A DNA stretch of 64,000 nt from WRGA01 sp031553395 (GTDB lineage Bacteria > Bacteroidota > Bacteroidia > Bacteroidales > WRGA01). Positions 39,521-48,037 of this stretch are shown piece after piece (position 1 is the stretch's first letter; each line of letters starts with the position of its first letter). The notes under the pieces were generated by a model. It was given only the letters and a program-made list of their open reading frames with translations. It had not been told where the DNA came from and did no database searches. A program made the position numbers and the translations under genes. The stretch covers positions 62,001 through 126,000 of the forward strand of contig JAVBLR010000009.1 of the NCBI GenBank assembly GCA_031553395.1, written 5' to 3'.

Positions 39521-41074
39521 TTATTTTTTCCACAATTTTTCCATTTGTTCCAATGTCTTGCCTTTTGTTTCAGGAACTATTTTCCAAATAAACAATGCAG
39601 CTAAAATAGCCATTGCTCCATAGATCCAATAAGAAAATCCATGATGGAAATTATCAACCAGATATTGGTTTTTATTCATCATTGGGAAAGTCCATGAAAC
39701 TAAAAAGTTAGATACCCATTGTGCTGCAACGGCAATAGACATAACGCTTGAACGAACCGAATTCGGGAAAACTTCTGCCAACATAACCCAGCAAACAGGT
39801 CCCCAAGACATGGCAAACCCAGCTGTGTAAGTCAACATAAACAATAATTTTACTCCACCAGGAAAATCAGAATTAAATGCTGTACCCAAACCTAACATAG
39901 AAACAGCCATAATAAGTGCTCCGATAATCAAAAGCGGCCTTCTTCCGAATTTGTCAACAGTAAAGATTGCCAATACAGTAAAAGACAAATTGATAATTCC
40001 GACAATGATTGTTTGGAATAATGCAGAATCTGTTCCAGAACCCATACTTTTAAATATCTCCGGAGCATAATAAAGTACAACATTTATACCTACAAACTGT
40101 TGGAAAGCAGACAATAATACACCAACCATGATGATGGCAAACCCGTATGAACGAATTGGTGCTATCAAAGAAATTGCAAAACTTCCAATTAATGATATTT
40201 CGAATGCACTTGTATTTCCAGCATATTTCAAGGAGATAAAGGAAATAACAAACAACGTAATCCAAATTACCATAAAACGGTAGTATGGACGTAAAGATGC
40301 ATTTTCGGAAGAAAAACTTCCTTTTATTTCTTCTACTTCTTTTTGAGCTTTTATTTTTCCTACTAATTTTGATAAAACTCCTTCTGCTTTTTCTGTTTTT
40401 CCATTCATTACCAACCATCTCGGCGTTTCAGGAACGAAGAACAAAAAGACTAAAAATAATACTGCAGGAATAACCTCTGATGCAAACATCCATCTCCAGC
40501 CTATTTGGTGCAACCATCCGGCATCTCCGCTTTTTGCAATGCCATAGTTTACAAAATAAACAACAAGCATACCAAAGATAATGGCAAACTGGTTCCAAGA
40601 AACCAAATTACCGCGCTTTTCGGGAGGAGCAACCTCGGCTATGTACATCGGAGATACCATAGACGCGATACCAACTCCAAATCCACCTATAATCCGGTAT
40701 ATGACAAATAAGTTTATAAATGTATGATCTCCGGTTCCCGGCATTCCAATGAATATTTCCGGCCATGCCGAACCAATAGCCGACCATAAGAAGAAAATGG
40801 CTGCCAACATCAATGATGGCCTACGTCCATATTTCTGACTAAGCCAACCGGCAACAGAAGCTCCAATTACACAGCCAATCAGAGCACTACTAACAACAAA
40901 TCCTTCTAACGCATTCGCCTGATCAAGCGGAAGCCCTAAAGGTTCAATAAAGAACATTCTCAGTGATTCAACTGTCCCAGAAATAACTGCTGTATCGTAA
41001 CCGAACAACAGACCTCCAAGGGTTGCAACCAAGGTTATTCCAAAAATATAAAATTTATTTACTTCATTTTTCAT
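39521..41074 (-). CDS. xylE: Sugar:proton symporter of the major facilitator superfamily, xylose type
   Basis: The ATG at 41074 (MKNEVNKFYIFG) was chosen; the upstream extension is translated from the GAAGTT repeat. The 517 residues have 12 predicted helices and the sugar-porter signatures LGGLLFGYDTAVISG, PESPR-type PETPRWLVMNG after helix 6, FVGINVVLYYAPEIF in helix 7 and PETKGKTLEQME at the C-terminus. A loop insertion of about 50 residues between the central segments (residues about 250-300) is hydrophilic and helical. Being last in the xylR-xylB-xylA operon, it most likely imports D-xylose; the family alone would also allow other sugars. Confidence 0.9.
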   Translation of the reverse strand: MKNEVNKFYIFGITLVATLGGLLFGYDTAVISGTVESLRMFFIEPLGLPLDQANALEGFVVSSALIGCVIGASVAGWLSQKYGRRPSLMLAAIFFLWSAIGSAWPEIFIGMPGTGDHTFINLFVIYRIIGGFGVGIASMVSPMYIAEVAPPEKRGNLVSWNQFAIIFGMLVVYFVNYGIAKSGDAGWLHQIGWRWMFASEVIPAVLFLVFLFFVPETPRWLVMNGKTEKAEGVLSKLVGKIKAQKEVEEIKGSFSSENASLRPYYRFMVIWITLFVISFISLKYAGNTSAFEISLIGSFAISLIAPIRSYGFAIIMVGVLLSAFQQFVGINVVLYYAPEIFKSMGSGTDSALFQTIIVGIINLSFTVLAIFTVDKFGRRPLLIIGALIMAVSMLGLGTAFNSDFPGGVKLLFMLTYTAGFAMSWGPVCWVMLAEVFPNSVRSSVMSIAVAAQWVSNFLVSWTFPMMNKNQYLVDNFHHGFSYWIYGAMAILAALFIWKIVPETKGKTLEQMEKLWKK

Positions 41075-41083
41075 GATAAAAGA

Positions 41084-41178
41084 GTTTGAAGTTAAGAAGT
41101 TCGAAGTTCGAAGTTTGAAGTTTGAAGTTCGAAAAAAAAATTTATTCAAACTTCAAACTTCTTTATCCAAACTTCTTC
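41084..41178. repeat. Inverted repeat of GAAGTT words between xylA and xylE
   Basis: From 41084 to 41132 the words GAAGTT, GAAGTTCGAAGTTTGAAG and variants repeat; 41146-41178 carries the complementary CAAACTTCAAACTTCTTT. They could form a long imperfect hairpin in the transcript between xylA and the symporter, which might set their relative expression. The xylA stop is at 41180. Confidence 0.65.
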
Positions 41179-41179
41179 T

Positions 41180-42496
41180 TTAGATATACATATTTACAAT
41201 AGCTTCGTACAATTCTTGTTTTCCGCTGATTTGTTTTGGTTCGCCATTTGCTTTCGCATAAGCAACCAAGTCTTCCAATCTCATTTTACCTTCTTCGAAT
41301 TCTTTTCCTTTTCCCGAATCGAAAGAAGCATAACGTTCTTTGAACATTTTACAGTAAGGAGATTCGTTTAGCATAGCTGCAGCGCTCTCTAATGCGCGAG
41401 CCATTACGTCCATAGCTGCAATATGAGCAATGAAGATATCTTCCAAATCGGTCGAGTTACGACGGGTTTTTGCATCGAAATTTGTTCCACCATTACCTAA
41501 ACCACCATTGCGGATGATTTGCATCATAGCCTGAACTAATTCAAATTGATCAATCGGGAATTGGTCGGTATCCCATCCGTTTTGATAATCACCACGGTTA
41601 GCATCGATAGAACCCAACATTCCATTATCCACAGCAACAGCCAATTCGTGTTCGAAAGTATGTCCTGCCAATGTAGCGTGGTTTACTTCGATATTTACTT
41701 TGAAGTCTTTTTCCAATCCGTGAGCTTTTAAGAATCCGATAACTGTCTCAGTATCTACATCATATTGATGTTTTGTAGGTTCCATTGGTTTCGGTTCAAT
41801 CAGGAAAGTCCCTTTGAATCCTTTAACACGAGCATAATCACGAGCAGCTTTCAACATTTGAGCCAAGTGATCTTTTTCGCGTTTTTGGTCGGTATTTAAT
41901 AAAGACATATAACCTTCGCGGCCACCCCAGAATACATAATTTGTTCCACCTAATTCAATTGTTGCATCAATCGCATTTTTAATTTGAACGGCAGCGCGGG
42001 CAACTACATCAAAGTTGGGATTGGTTGCAGCTCCATTCATATAACGTTCGTGGCTGAATACATTTGCTGTTCCCCATAATAATTTAATACCTGTTTCAGC
42101 TTGTTTTTTCTTAGCATACACAACAATTTCTTTCAAATCGGCTTCGTATTGTTCGATAGAATCAGCTTCTGCAACCAAATCCACATCATGGAAACAATAG
42201 TATTCAATACCTACTTTTTGCATAAATTCGAATCCTGCATCCATTTTGTCTTTTGCTGCTTGAATTCTATCCGAACTGCTTTTCCACGGAAATGTTTTAG
42301 TACCGCCTCCAAATGGGTCATCTCCTTCTGCGCAAAGTGTGTGCCACCACGCCATAGAGAATTTAAACCAATCTTTCATTTTCTTGCCATTTACCATTTT
42401 CTCAGCATCATAATAACGGAATGCTAACGGATTTTTGCTTGAAGTTCCTTCGAACTTGATTTTCCCAATGCCGGGAAAGAATTCTTTTGTTGACAT
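41180..42496 (-). CDS. xylA: Xylose isomerase
   Basis: Converts D-xylose to D-xylulose. The 438-residue protein is of the long class II type. Metal and substrate residues occur in YYCFHDVDLVAEA (His/Asp pair), NIEVNHATLAGHTFEHEL (Glu and His ligands), SIDANRGDYQNGWDTDQFP and GGTNFDAKTRRNS. The N-terminal KEFFPGIGKIKFEG and WWHTLCAEGDDPFG are as in Bacteroidota enzymes that are active when expressed in yeast. It is between xylB and the symporter gene in the operon. Confidence 0.97.
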   Translation of the reverse strand: MSTKEFFPGIGKIKFEGTSSKNPLAFRYYDAEKMVNGKKMKDWFKFSMAWWHTLCAEGDDPFGGGTKTFPWKSSSDRIQAAKDKMDAGFEFMQKVGIEYYCFHDVDLVAEADSIEQYEADLKEIVVYAKKKQAETGIKLLWGTANVFSHERYMNGAATNPNFDVVARAAVQIKNAIDATIELGGTNYVFWGGREGYMSLLNTDQKREKDHLAQMLKAARDYARVKGFKGTFLIEPKPMEPTKHQYDVDTETVIGFLKAHGLEKDFKVNIEVNHATLAGHTFEHELAVAVDNGMLGSIDANRGDYQNGWDTDQFPIDQFELVQAMMQIIRNGGLGNGGTNFDAKTRRNSTDLEDIFIAHIAAMDVMARALESAAAMLNESPYCKMFKERYASFDSGKGKEFEEGKMRLEDLVAYAKANGEPKQISGKQELYEAIVNMYI

Positions 42497-42529
42497 AAGA
42501 TTTAATTTTTTATAAATGATTAATACAGT

Positions 42530-44005
42530 TTATTTTATAAATGATTTCCATTGATTATAGGCAGCTTGATATTGCTCAATTTTTGCTTTTTCAGGCTCGA
42601 TAACTGCCAGTTTTTCAAGAGAAGCGAATGCTTCTTTATTGGAAGCATAAATTCCAACACCAATTCCTGCTGCTTTTGCAGCGCCTGCTGCTCCATCCGT
42701 ATCATACAATTCGATAGTCGCTCCACTGATACTTGCTAATGTTTGGCGGAAAATCGGACTGAAGAACATATTTGCATTACCTGCACGGATTACATTAATA
42801 TCCATTCCCATTCCTTTCATAATTTCCATCCCGTATTGGAAAGAAAATACAATACCTTCCTGTGCTGCGCGAATAATATCGGCTTTCCCATGCGTATTGA
42901 AGTTAATTCCATGAATGGAACAACCAACTTCTTTGTTTTCCAAAATGCGTTCAGCTCCATTTCCGAAAGGAATAATCGAAATGCCTTTACTTCCTATCGG
43001 AGATTGACTTGCCAATGTATTCATATCGTTGTAACTGATACCTTCGGAAACAACATTTCTTTTAATCCACGAGTTCAAAATCCCTGTTCCATTGATACAT
43101 AAAAGAACGCCTAATCGGGTTTGATTTGCTGTATGATTTACATGGGCAAATGTATTTACACGAGATTTCGGGTCGTAATTTACTTGTCCCAATACTCCAT
43201 AAACAACTCCGGAAGTTCCTGCAGTTGAGGCAATTTCTCCGGGATTGAACACATTCAATGAAACTGCATTATTCGGTTGGTCACCAGCGCGATACGTTAC
43301 TGGCGTCCCTTCTTTTAATCCTAATTCTTTAGCAGTTACCGCAGAAACTGTTCCTTGTATTCCAAAAGTTGGTTTGATTTCAGGAATAAAACCCTTGTTG
43401 AATCCGAAATAATTCATTACTTCATCCGATAACTTATTTTCCTTGAAATCCCAGAAAATTCCTTCCGAAAGACCTTCTACAGTAGTGACAATATCGCCTG
43501 TTAATTTCATTCCGATATAATCACCGGGAAGCATCAATTTATCTATTTTTGCATAAATTTCGGGTTCGTTTTCTTTTACCCAAGCTAATTTAGCCGCAGT
43601 AAAATTTCCCGGAGAATTTAATAAATGAGATAAACATTTTTCTTCTCCAATGGTTTTGAATGCTTTTTCTCCATAAGGAACTGCACGACTGTCGCACCAG
43701 ATAATGGAGGGGCGTAAAACCTTTTGATCTTTGTCAACCAAAACCAATCCGTGCATTTGCCATGAAATTCCGATGGCCTTGATTTCTTCTCCATTAACAC
43801 CTGACTTTTTCAGAATGGATTCGTGAGCCAATTTTAAGTTTGTCCACCAAGACTCAGGATCTTGTTCTGCCCAGCCTGCTTTTTCAGCATGAATTGTCAT
43901 TTCTACTTTCGGAAAAAAATCCGAGGCAATAATTTTTCCACTCAAAGCATCAACCAAGCATGCTTTAACTGATGAACTTCCTATGTCGTAACCTAATAAA
44001 TACAT
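42530..44005 (-). CDS. xylB: Xylulokinase
   Basis: Phosphorylates D-xylulose to D-xylulose 5-phosphate. The 491 residues belong to the FGGY kinase family: the N-terminal phosphate-binding YDIGSSSVKACLVD, GWAEQDPESWW, the substrate residues in WQMHGLVLVD, and the C-terminal adenine-binding block DGAAGAAKAAGIGVG. It is 33 bases upstream of xylA on the minus strand and belongs to the same transcript. Confidence 0.96.
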   Translation of the reverse strand: MYLLGYDIGSSSVKACLVDALSGKIIASDFFPKVEMTIHAEKAGWAEQDPESWWTNLKLAHESILKKSGVNGEEIKAIGISWQMHGLVLVDKDQKVLRPSIIWCDSRAVPYGEKAFKTIGEEKCLSHLLNSPGNFTAAKLAWVKENEPEIYAKIDKLMLPGDYIGMKLTGDIVTTVEGLSEGIFWDFKENKLSDEVMNYFGFNKGFIPEIKPTFGIQGTVSAVTAKELGLKEGTPVTYRAGDQPNNAVSLNVFNPGEIASTAGTSGVVYGVLGQVNYDPKSRVNTFAHVNHTANQTRLGVLLCINGTGILNSWIKRNVVSEGISYNDMNTLASQSPIGSKGISIIPFGNGAERILENKEVGCSIHGINFNTHGKADIIRAAQEGIVFSFQYGMEIMKGMGMDINVIRAGNANMFFSPIFRQTLASISGATIELYDTDGAAGAAKAAGIGVGIYASNKEAFASLEKLAVIEPEKAKIEQYQAAYNQWKSFIK

Positions 44006-44056
44006 GGGATTTGTTATTTGTTGTTAGTTATTTGTTATTCATTTATTTTGGAATAT

Positions 44057-44788
44057 TCAAATACTTGCTTTCCTCTTATTATATAAGACTCTATCGAACT
44101 TATAATAACGTGCTGCCCGATGGGAAACGCCTTCTTGCTTTTCATCCAAAGGAACGATATATTCCATTCCGGCTATTTTTTTGTGAAAATTCCGAACATC
44201 ATATTGTTTGTGATAAATAGCTTCGTAAAGCTTACGTAGTTCTGAAGCTATAAATTTAGTCGGAAGTAATTCAAATAATATAGAAGGTTCGTTTTCAACC
44301 CAATTCTGAATTTCCGTCAAAGCTTCTTCCACTATTCTATTATGGTCAAAAGGCATTTGTGGCAACTCACTAACCGGACACCAATCTACCGTTTTATATT
44401 TGGATACATTATTCAGTTTCCGGTTAATTTTACATAACGACAAATAAGCAATCGTTATCAACCGGTCTATTTTATTATGGTAAGCAATTTCCAGCCAGGC
44501 AACATCTTCGGGATTGGATGTTCGTTGAGGAGAAGTAAAACTTTTGAACTGTTTTAAGGTCATTTTCCGGATACCCGTTAATTCGTTGAGAACACGATAA
44601 GTGGCCTCATCGGCATCTTCCTGTTGATAGATCAAACTACCGGGAAGTTTAAGGCCTTCTCCATTGAATGTAGGAGTGTTACGTTGTACTAACAAAACAT
44701 TCAATGAATTTTTATCGAACCCAAAAACCACACAATCAACCGACACATATGTGCGCATGAATTGAGTATCAAAAAGTTCCGTTTCCAT
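44057..44788 (-). CDS. Nudix-domain transcriptional regulator of pentose genes (AraR/XylR-NrtR type)
   Basis: A 243-residue protein made of a Nudix domain (residues about 10-150) and a C-terminal winged-helix domain (about 160-235, EALTEIQNWV to HRAARYYKFDRVLYN). The Nudix box reads GSLIYQQEDADEATYRVLNELTGI; the two glutamates that bind metal in active hydrolases (REUXEE) are replaced by Val and Leu, so the domain should be catalytically dead and act as a sensor. In Bacteroidota, related Nudix regulators control L-arabinose genes (AraR). Here the gene is first in the operon before xylB-xylA-xylE, so it probably senses D-xylose or a product and autoregulates. The promoter box is at 44815-44822. 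Confidence 0.85.
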   Translation of the reverse strand: METELFDTQFMRTYVSVDCVVFGFDKNSLNVLLVQRNTPTFNGEGLKLPGSLIYQQEDADEATYRVLNELTGIRKMTLKQFKSFTSPQRTSNPEDVAWLEIAYHNKIDRLITIAYLSLCKINRKLNNVSKYKTVDWCPVSELPQMPFDHNRIVEEALTEIQNWVENEPSILFELLPTKFIASELRKLYEAIYHKQYDVRNFHKKIAGMEYIVPLDEKQEGVSHRAARYYKFDRVLYNKRKASI

Positions 44789-44814
44789 TTTGCTTCTGAT
44801 GATATTAGATGATA

Positions 44815-44822
44815 CAAATATA
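44815..44822 (-). promoter_or_regulatory. -7 promoter box of the xylose operon
   Basis: On the minus strand TATATTTG matches TAnnTTTG, 26 bases before the regulator ATG. Upstream, at 44876-44960, the words AGAATACAATATGGA and AAATACAATATAGAA occur as a direct repeat, candidate operator sites for the Nudix regulator. The 288-base gap to ppdK shows nothing else except the ppdK terminator. Confidence 0.5.
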
Positions 44823-45015
44823 TTAAATGCTTTTTACAAAAGCAATAAATTTAAGATATTTTTAATGTAATTATTTATATATCAAAATATTATATATCAT
44901 ATAGAATACAATATGGATATAGAATGCATATCGTCGAAAATACAATATAGAAAGGCGTCAAAGTAATAGCAATATCTTTTTTTAACTTATAAAATTTTAC
45001 AGTAAGCAGATAGAC

Positions 45016-45052
45016 AAAAAAGCCATTCCTAAAATCAAGGAATGGCTTTTTT
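45016..45052 (-). terminator. Intrinsic terminator of ppdK
   Basis: AAAAAAGCCATTCCT (45016-45030) and AAGGAATGGCTTTTTT (45037-45052) form a long perfect stem, followed on the minus strand by T residues from the A-rich 5' side. It is 25 bases beyond the ppdK stop. Confidence 0.85.
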
Positions 45053-45076
45053 GAAAATTGGGTTATATACTTATTT

Positions 45077-47794
45077 CTATTCAATTGCAGCCTGAGCAGC
45101 TGCCAATCTTGCAATCGGCACACGGAAAGGAGAACAACTTACATAGTTTAATCCTACTCTATGGCAGAATTTAACAGATGAAGGTTCGCCACCATGTTCA
45201 CCGCAAATACCGCATTTCAAATCCGGTTGAATTTCGCGGCCTCTTTCGGTTGCCATTTGTACCAATTGTCCAACACCTTTTTGGTCTAATACGGCAAATG
45301 GATCGTTTTTCAAGATTCCTTTATCAATATACATTGGTAAGAATTTGGCAACGTCGTCGCGGCTGTAACCGAATGTCATTTGAGTCAAGTCGTTTGTTCC
45401 AAATGAGAAGAATTCGGCAGCAGTAGCAATTCTGTGAGCAGTCAAAGCAGCACGAGGAATTTCAATCATTGTCCCGACTTTATAATCGATTTTTTCTTTT
45501 CTTTCTACGAATACCTTTTCGGCTGTTTCATCAATGATTTTCTTTTGAGCAAGAAACTCGTACAAAATACCGGTTAAAGGCACCATGATTTCAGGGAATG
45601 TTTGTACTCCTTTTTTCTTTAAATCAAGAGCTGCTTCTAATATAGCACGTGTTTGCATTTCTGTGATTTCGGGATATAAGTTACCCAAACGACAACCACG
45701 AAGTCCCAACATTGGATTTTGCTCCAATAAGCCTTCTACACGAGAATGAATTTCTTCGAATGAAATGCCCATTACTTTTGCCATTTCCTGTTGTCCTTTT
45801 TCATCATGAGGAACAAACTCATGCAAAGGAGGGTCTAACAAACGAACCGTAACCGGAAGTCCGGCCATTGCTTCGAAAATTCCGGTAAAATCTTCCCGTT
45901 GAAGTGGAAGTAATTTTGCCAATGCTGAACGGCGTCCGTTTTCGTCTTTTGCCAAAATCATTTCGCGCATGGCAACAATTTTATCTGCTTCGAAGAACAT
46001 GTGTTCTGTACGGCAAAGACCAATACCTTGAGCACCGAAACTGCGAGCTACTTGCGCATCTTTTGGAGTATCTGCATTTGTGCGAACTGACAATTTTGCA
46101 TATTTATTAGTTAACTCCATTAATTTAACAAAGTCTCCGCTTAATTCAGCTTCCTGAGTTTCAATTTTTCCTGCGTATACCAAACCGGTTGAACCATCCA
46201 ATGAAATCCAGTCGCCTTCTTTCAACGCAGTTCCGTTTACATTCATCGTTTTGGCTTTGTAATCAATTTGTACACCATTAGCGGCAGATACACAACATTT
46301 ACCCATTCCACGTGCAACAACGGCAGCGTGAGAGGTCATACCTCCACGAGCAGTCAAGATACCTTCGGAAACTGTCATACCGCGCAAGTCTTCGGGAGAT
46401 GTTTCGATACGGCAAAGAACCACTTTCTCACCGCGATTAAACCATTCTTCGGCATCATCGGCATGGAAAACAACTTTTCCTGTAGCAGCTCCCGGAGAAG
46501 CAGGTAGTCCTTTTGTTATATAATTTGCAGAAGCCAATGCCGATTTTTTGAAAATCGGGTGAAGTAATTCATCTAATTTCTCTGCTTCCTGACGTTTCAA
46601 TGCTGTTTTTTCATCGATAATACCTTGAGCAAGCATGTCCATAGCAATTTTTACCATGGCAGCGCCTGTGCGTTTACCGTTACGGGTTTGCAACAACCAA
46701 AGTTTACCATCTTGAATAGTAAACTCAAGATCTTGCATATCTTTGAAATAATCTTCGAGTTTCTGTTGAGTTTCAATCAAATCTTTTGCACATGCAGGAA
46801 GCGCTTCTTCCAACGAGGGATAGTTGGCTGCACGATCTTCTTCGCTGATACCTTGTTGAATTGCCCAACGCTTCGAGCCTTCAATTGTGATTTGTTGTGG
46901 AGTACGAATGCCAGCAACTACGTCTTCACCTTGTGCATTAATCAAATATTCTCCGTTGAAAATATCTTCTCCGGTAGCAGCATCGCGGGTGAAAGCAACA
47001 CCTGTAGCAGAAGTTAATCCCATATTTCCGTAAACCATTGCCTGAACGTTTACAGCAGTTCCCCATTCTTCGGGAATTTTATACATTTGACGGTAAAGAA
47101 TTGCACGTTCGTTCATCCAACTGTCAAATACAGCGCAAACGGATCCCCATAATTGTTCCCAAGGAGAAACAGGGAAATCTTTTCCGGTTTGTTTTTTAAC
47201 AGCAGCTTTGAATTTTGCAACCAATTCTTTTAAATCGGCAACAGTTAATTCGGTATCTAATTCAACGCCTCTCGAATGTTTCATTTCTTCCATGATTGCT
47301 TCGAAAGGATCTATTTCTAATTTGGATTCGGGTTTCATTCCCAATACAACATCACCGTACATTTGAACAAAACGACGGTAAGAGTCCCATGCAAAACGTT
47401 CGTTACCCGATTTTTTTGCAATACCTTCAACGGCTTCGTCATTCAATCCTAAATTCAACACTGTATCCATCATACCGGGCATAGAAACACGTGCTCCTGA
47501 ACGAACAGATACTAAACATGGATTATTTTTGTCGCCAAAACCTGTACCGGTAAGTTTCTCAAGGTAAGCAATCGCTTTTTCTACTTCGGGTTTAAGCAAC
47601 TCGATTACTTTTGCTTGCCCTAATTTGTTGTATTCGGTACATACATCTGTTGTAATTGTGAATCCGGGAGGAACAGGTACGCCAATAAGATTCATTTCCG
47701 CCAGATTAGCTCCTTTACCTCCAAGTAGGTTTTTCATTTCCGCTTTACCCTCAGCTTCACCGTTACCAAAGGTGTAAACTCTTTTGTTTTCCAT
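45077..47794 (-). CDS. ppdK: Pyruvate, phosphate dikinase
   Basis: Interconverts pyruvate, ATP and phosphate with PEP, AMP and diphosphate; in anaerobes it can run as glycolytic ATP producer or for gluconeogenesis. The 905 residues have the N-terminal ATP-grasp domain (NLLGGKGANLAEMN, PPGFTITTDVC), the phosphohistidine domain with GGMTSHAAVVARGMG (catalytic His), and the C-terminal PEP/pyruvate TIM barrel (GLCRTEHMF, FFSFGTNDLTQMTFG, catalytic Cys in CGICGEHGGEP). All motifs look intact. It is a single gene with its own promoter box and terminator. Confidence 0.97.
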   Translation of the reverse strand: MENKRVYTFGNGEAEGKAEMKNLLGGKGANLAEMNLIGVPVPPGFTITTDVCTEYNKLGQAKVIELLKPEVEKAIAYLEKLTGTGFGDKNNPCLVSVRSGARVSMPGMMDTVLNLGLNDEAVEGIAKKSGNERFAWDSYRRFVQMYGDVVLGMKPESKLEIDPFEAIMEEMKHSRGVELDTELTVADLKELVAKFKAAVKKQTGKDFPVSPWEQLWGSVCAVFDSWMNERAILYRQMYKIPEEWGTAVNVQAMVYGNMGLTSATGVAFTRDAATGEDIFNGEYLINAQGEDVVAGIRTPQQITIEGSKRWAIQQGISEEDRAANYPSLEEALPACAKDLIETQQKLEDYFKDMQDLEFTIQDGKLWLLQTRNGKRTGAAMVKIAMDMLAQGIIDEKTALKRQEAEKLDELLHPIFKKSALASANYITKGLPASPGAATGKVVFHADDAEEWFNRGEKVVLCRIETSPEDLRGMTVSEGILTARGGMTSHAAVVARGMGKCCVSAANGVQIDYKAKTMNVNGTALKEGDWISLDGSTGLVYAGKIETQEAELSGDFVKLMELTNKYAKLSVRTNADTPKDAQVARSFGAQGIGLCRTEHMFFEADKIVAMREMILAKDENGRRSALAKLLPLQREDFTGIFEAMAGLPVTVRLLDPPLHEFVPHDEKGQQEMAKVMGISFEEIHSRVEGLLEQNPMLGLRGCRLGNLYPEITEMQTRAILEAALDLKKKGVQTFPEIMVPLTGILYEFLAQKKIIDETAEKVFVERKEKIDYKVGTMIEIPRAALTAHRIATAAEFFSFGTNDLTQMTFGYSRDDVAKFLPMYIDKGILKNDPFAVLDQKGVGQLVQMATERGREIQPDLKCGICGEHGGEPSSVKFCHRVGLNYVSCSPFRVPIARLAAAQAAIE

Positions 47795-47879
47795 AATCTT
47801 TAGTTCGTTTTTATAGTGTTTATTTCATGTGTAAAAATTCACAATCCGGTATAATTCATGTTAAAATACAATGTGTTTG

Positions 47880-47887
47880 CAAAAATA
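47880..47887 (-). promoter_or_regulatory. -7 promoter box of ppdK
   Basis: On the minus strand TATTTTTG matches TAnnTTTG, which gives a leader of about 80 bases, the longest of the genes here with a clear box. No riboswitch-like fold is evident in it. Confidence 0.5.
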
Positions 47888-47983
47888 GACTTTTATTTGA
47901 AAAGACAATAATAAATTATCAGAATTTGCCATTTTCCATTCTTATTTTCTAACATAAGAATTCATTTTTTAAAGAATTTGTCT

Positions 47984-47991
47984 TAAATTTG
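47984..47991 (+). promoter_or_regulatory. -7 promoter box of the Gfo/Idh oxidoreductase gene
   Basis: TAAATTTG matches TAnnTTTG, about 47 bases before the ATG at 48038; AGAATTTGTCT stands just before it, as at other promoters of this window. Confidence 0.6.
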
Positions 47992-48037
47992 CTTCAAGTA
48001 ATCTAATTATCTGAAAAACACAAATATATAAACTACA

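Noticed and set aside
44003..44056. Repeats TTGTTATTTGTTGTTAGTTATTTG between regulator and xylB as operator
   Set aside because: Simple low-complexity T-rich sequence without symmetry, internal to the operon.
46268..47017. Plus-strand open frames inside ppdK
   Set aside because: They lack any family resemblance and lie opposite a gene with complete catalytic motifs.
47795..47880. ppdK leader as riboswitch
   Set aside because: The leader is about 80 bases with only weak pairings and no known aptamer pattern or terminator hairpin.
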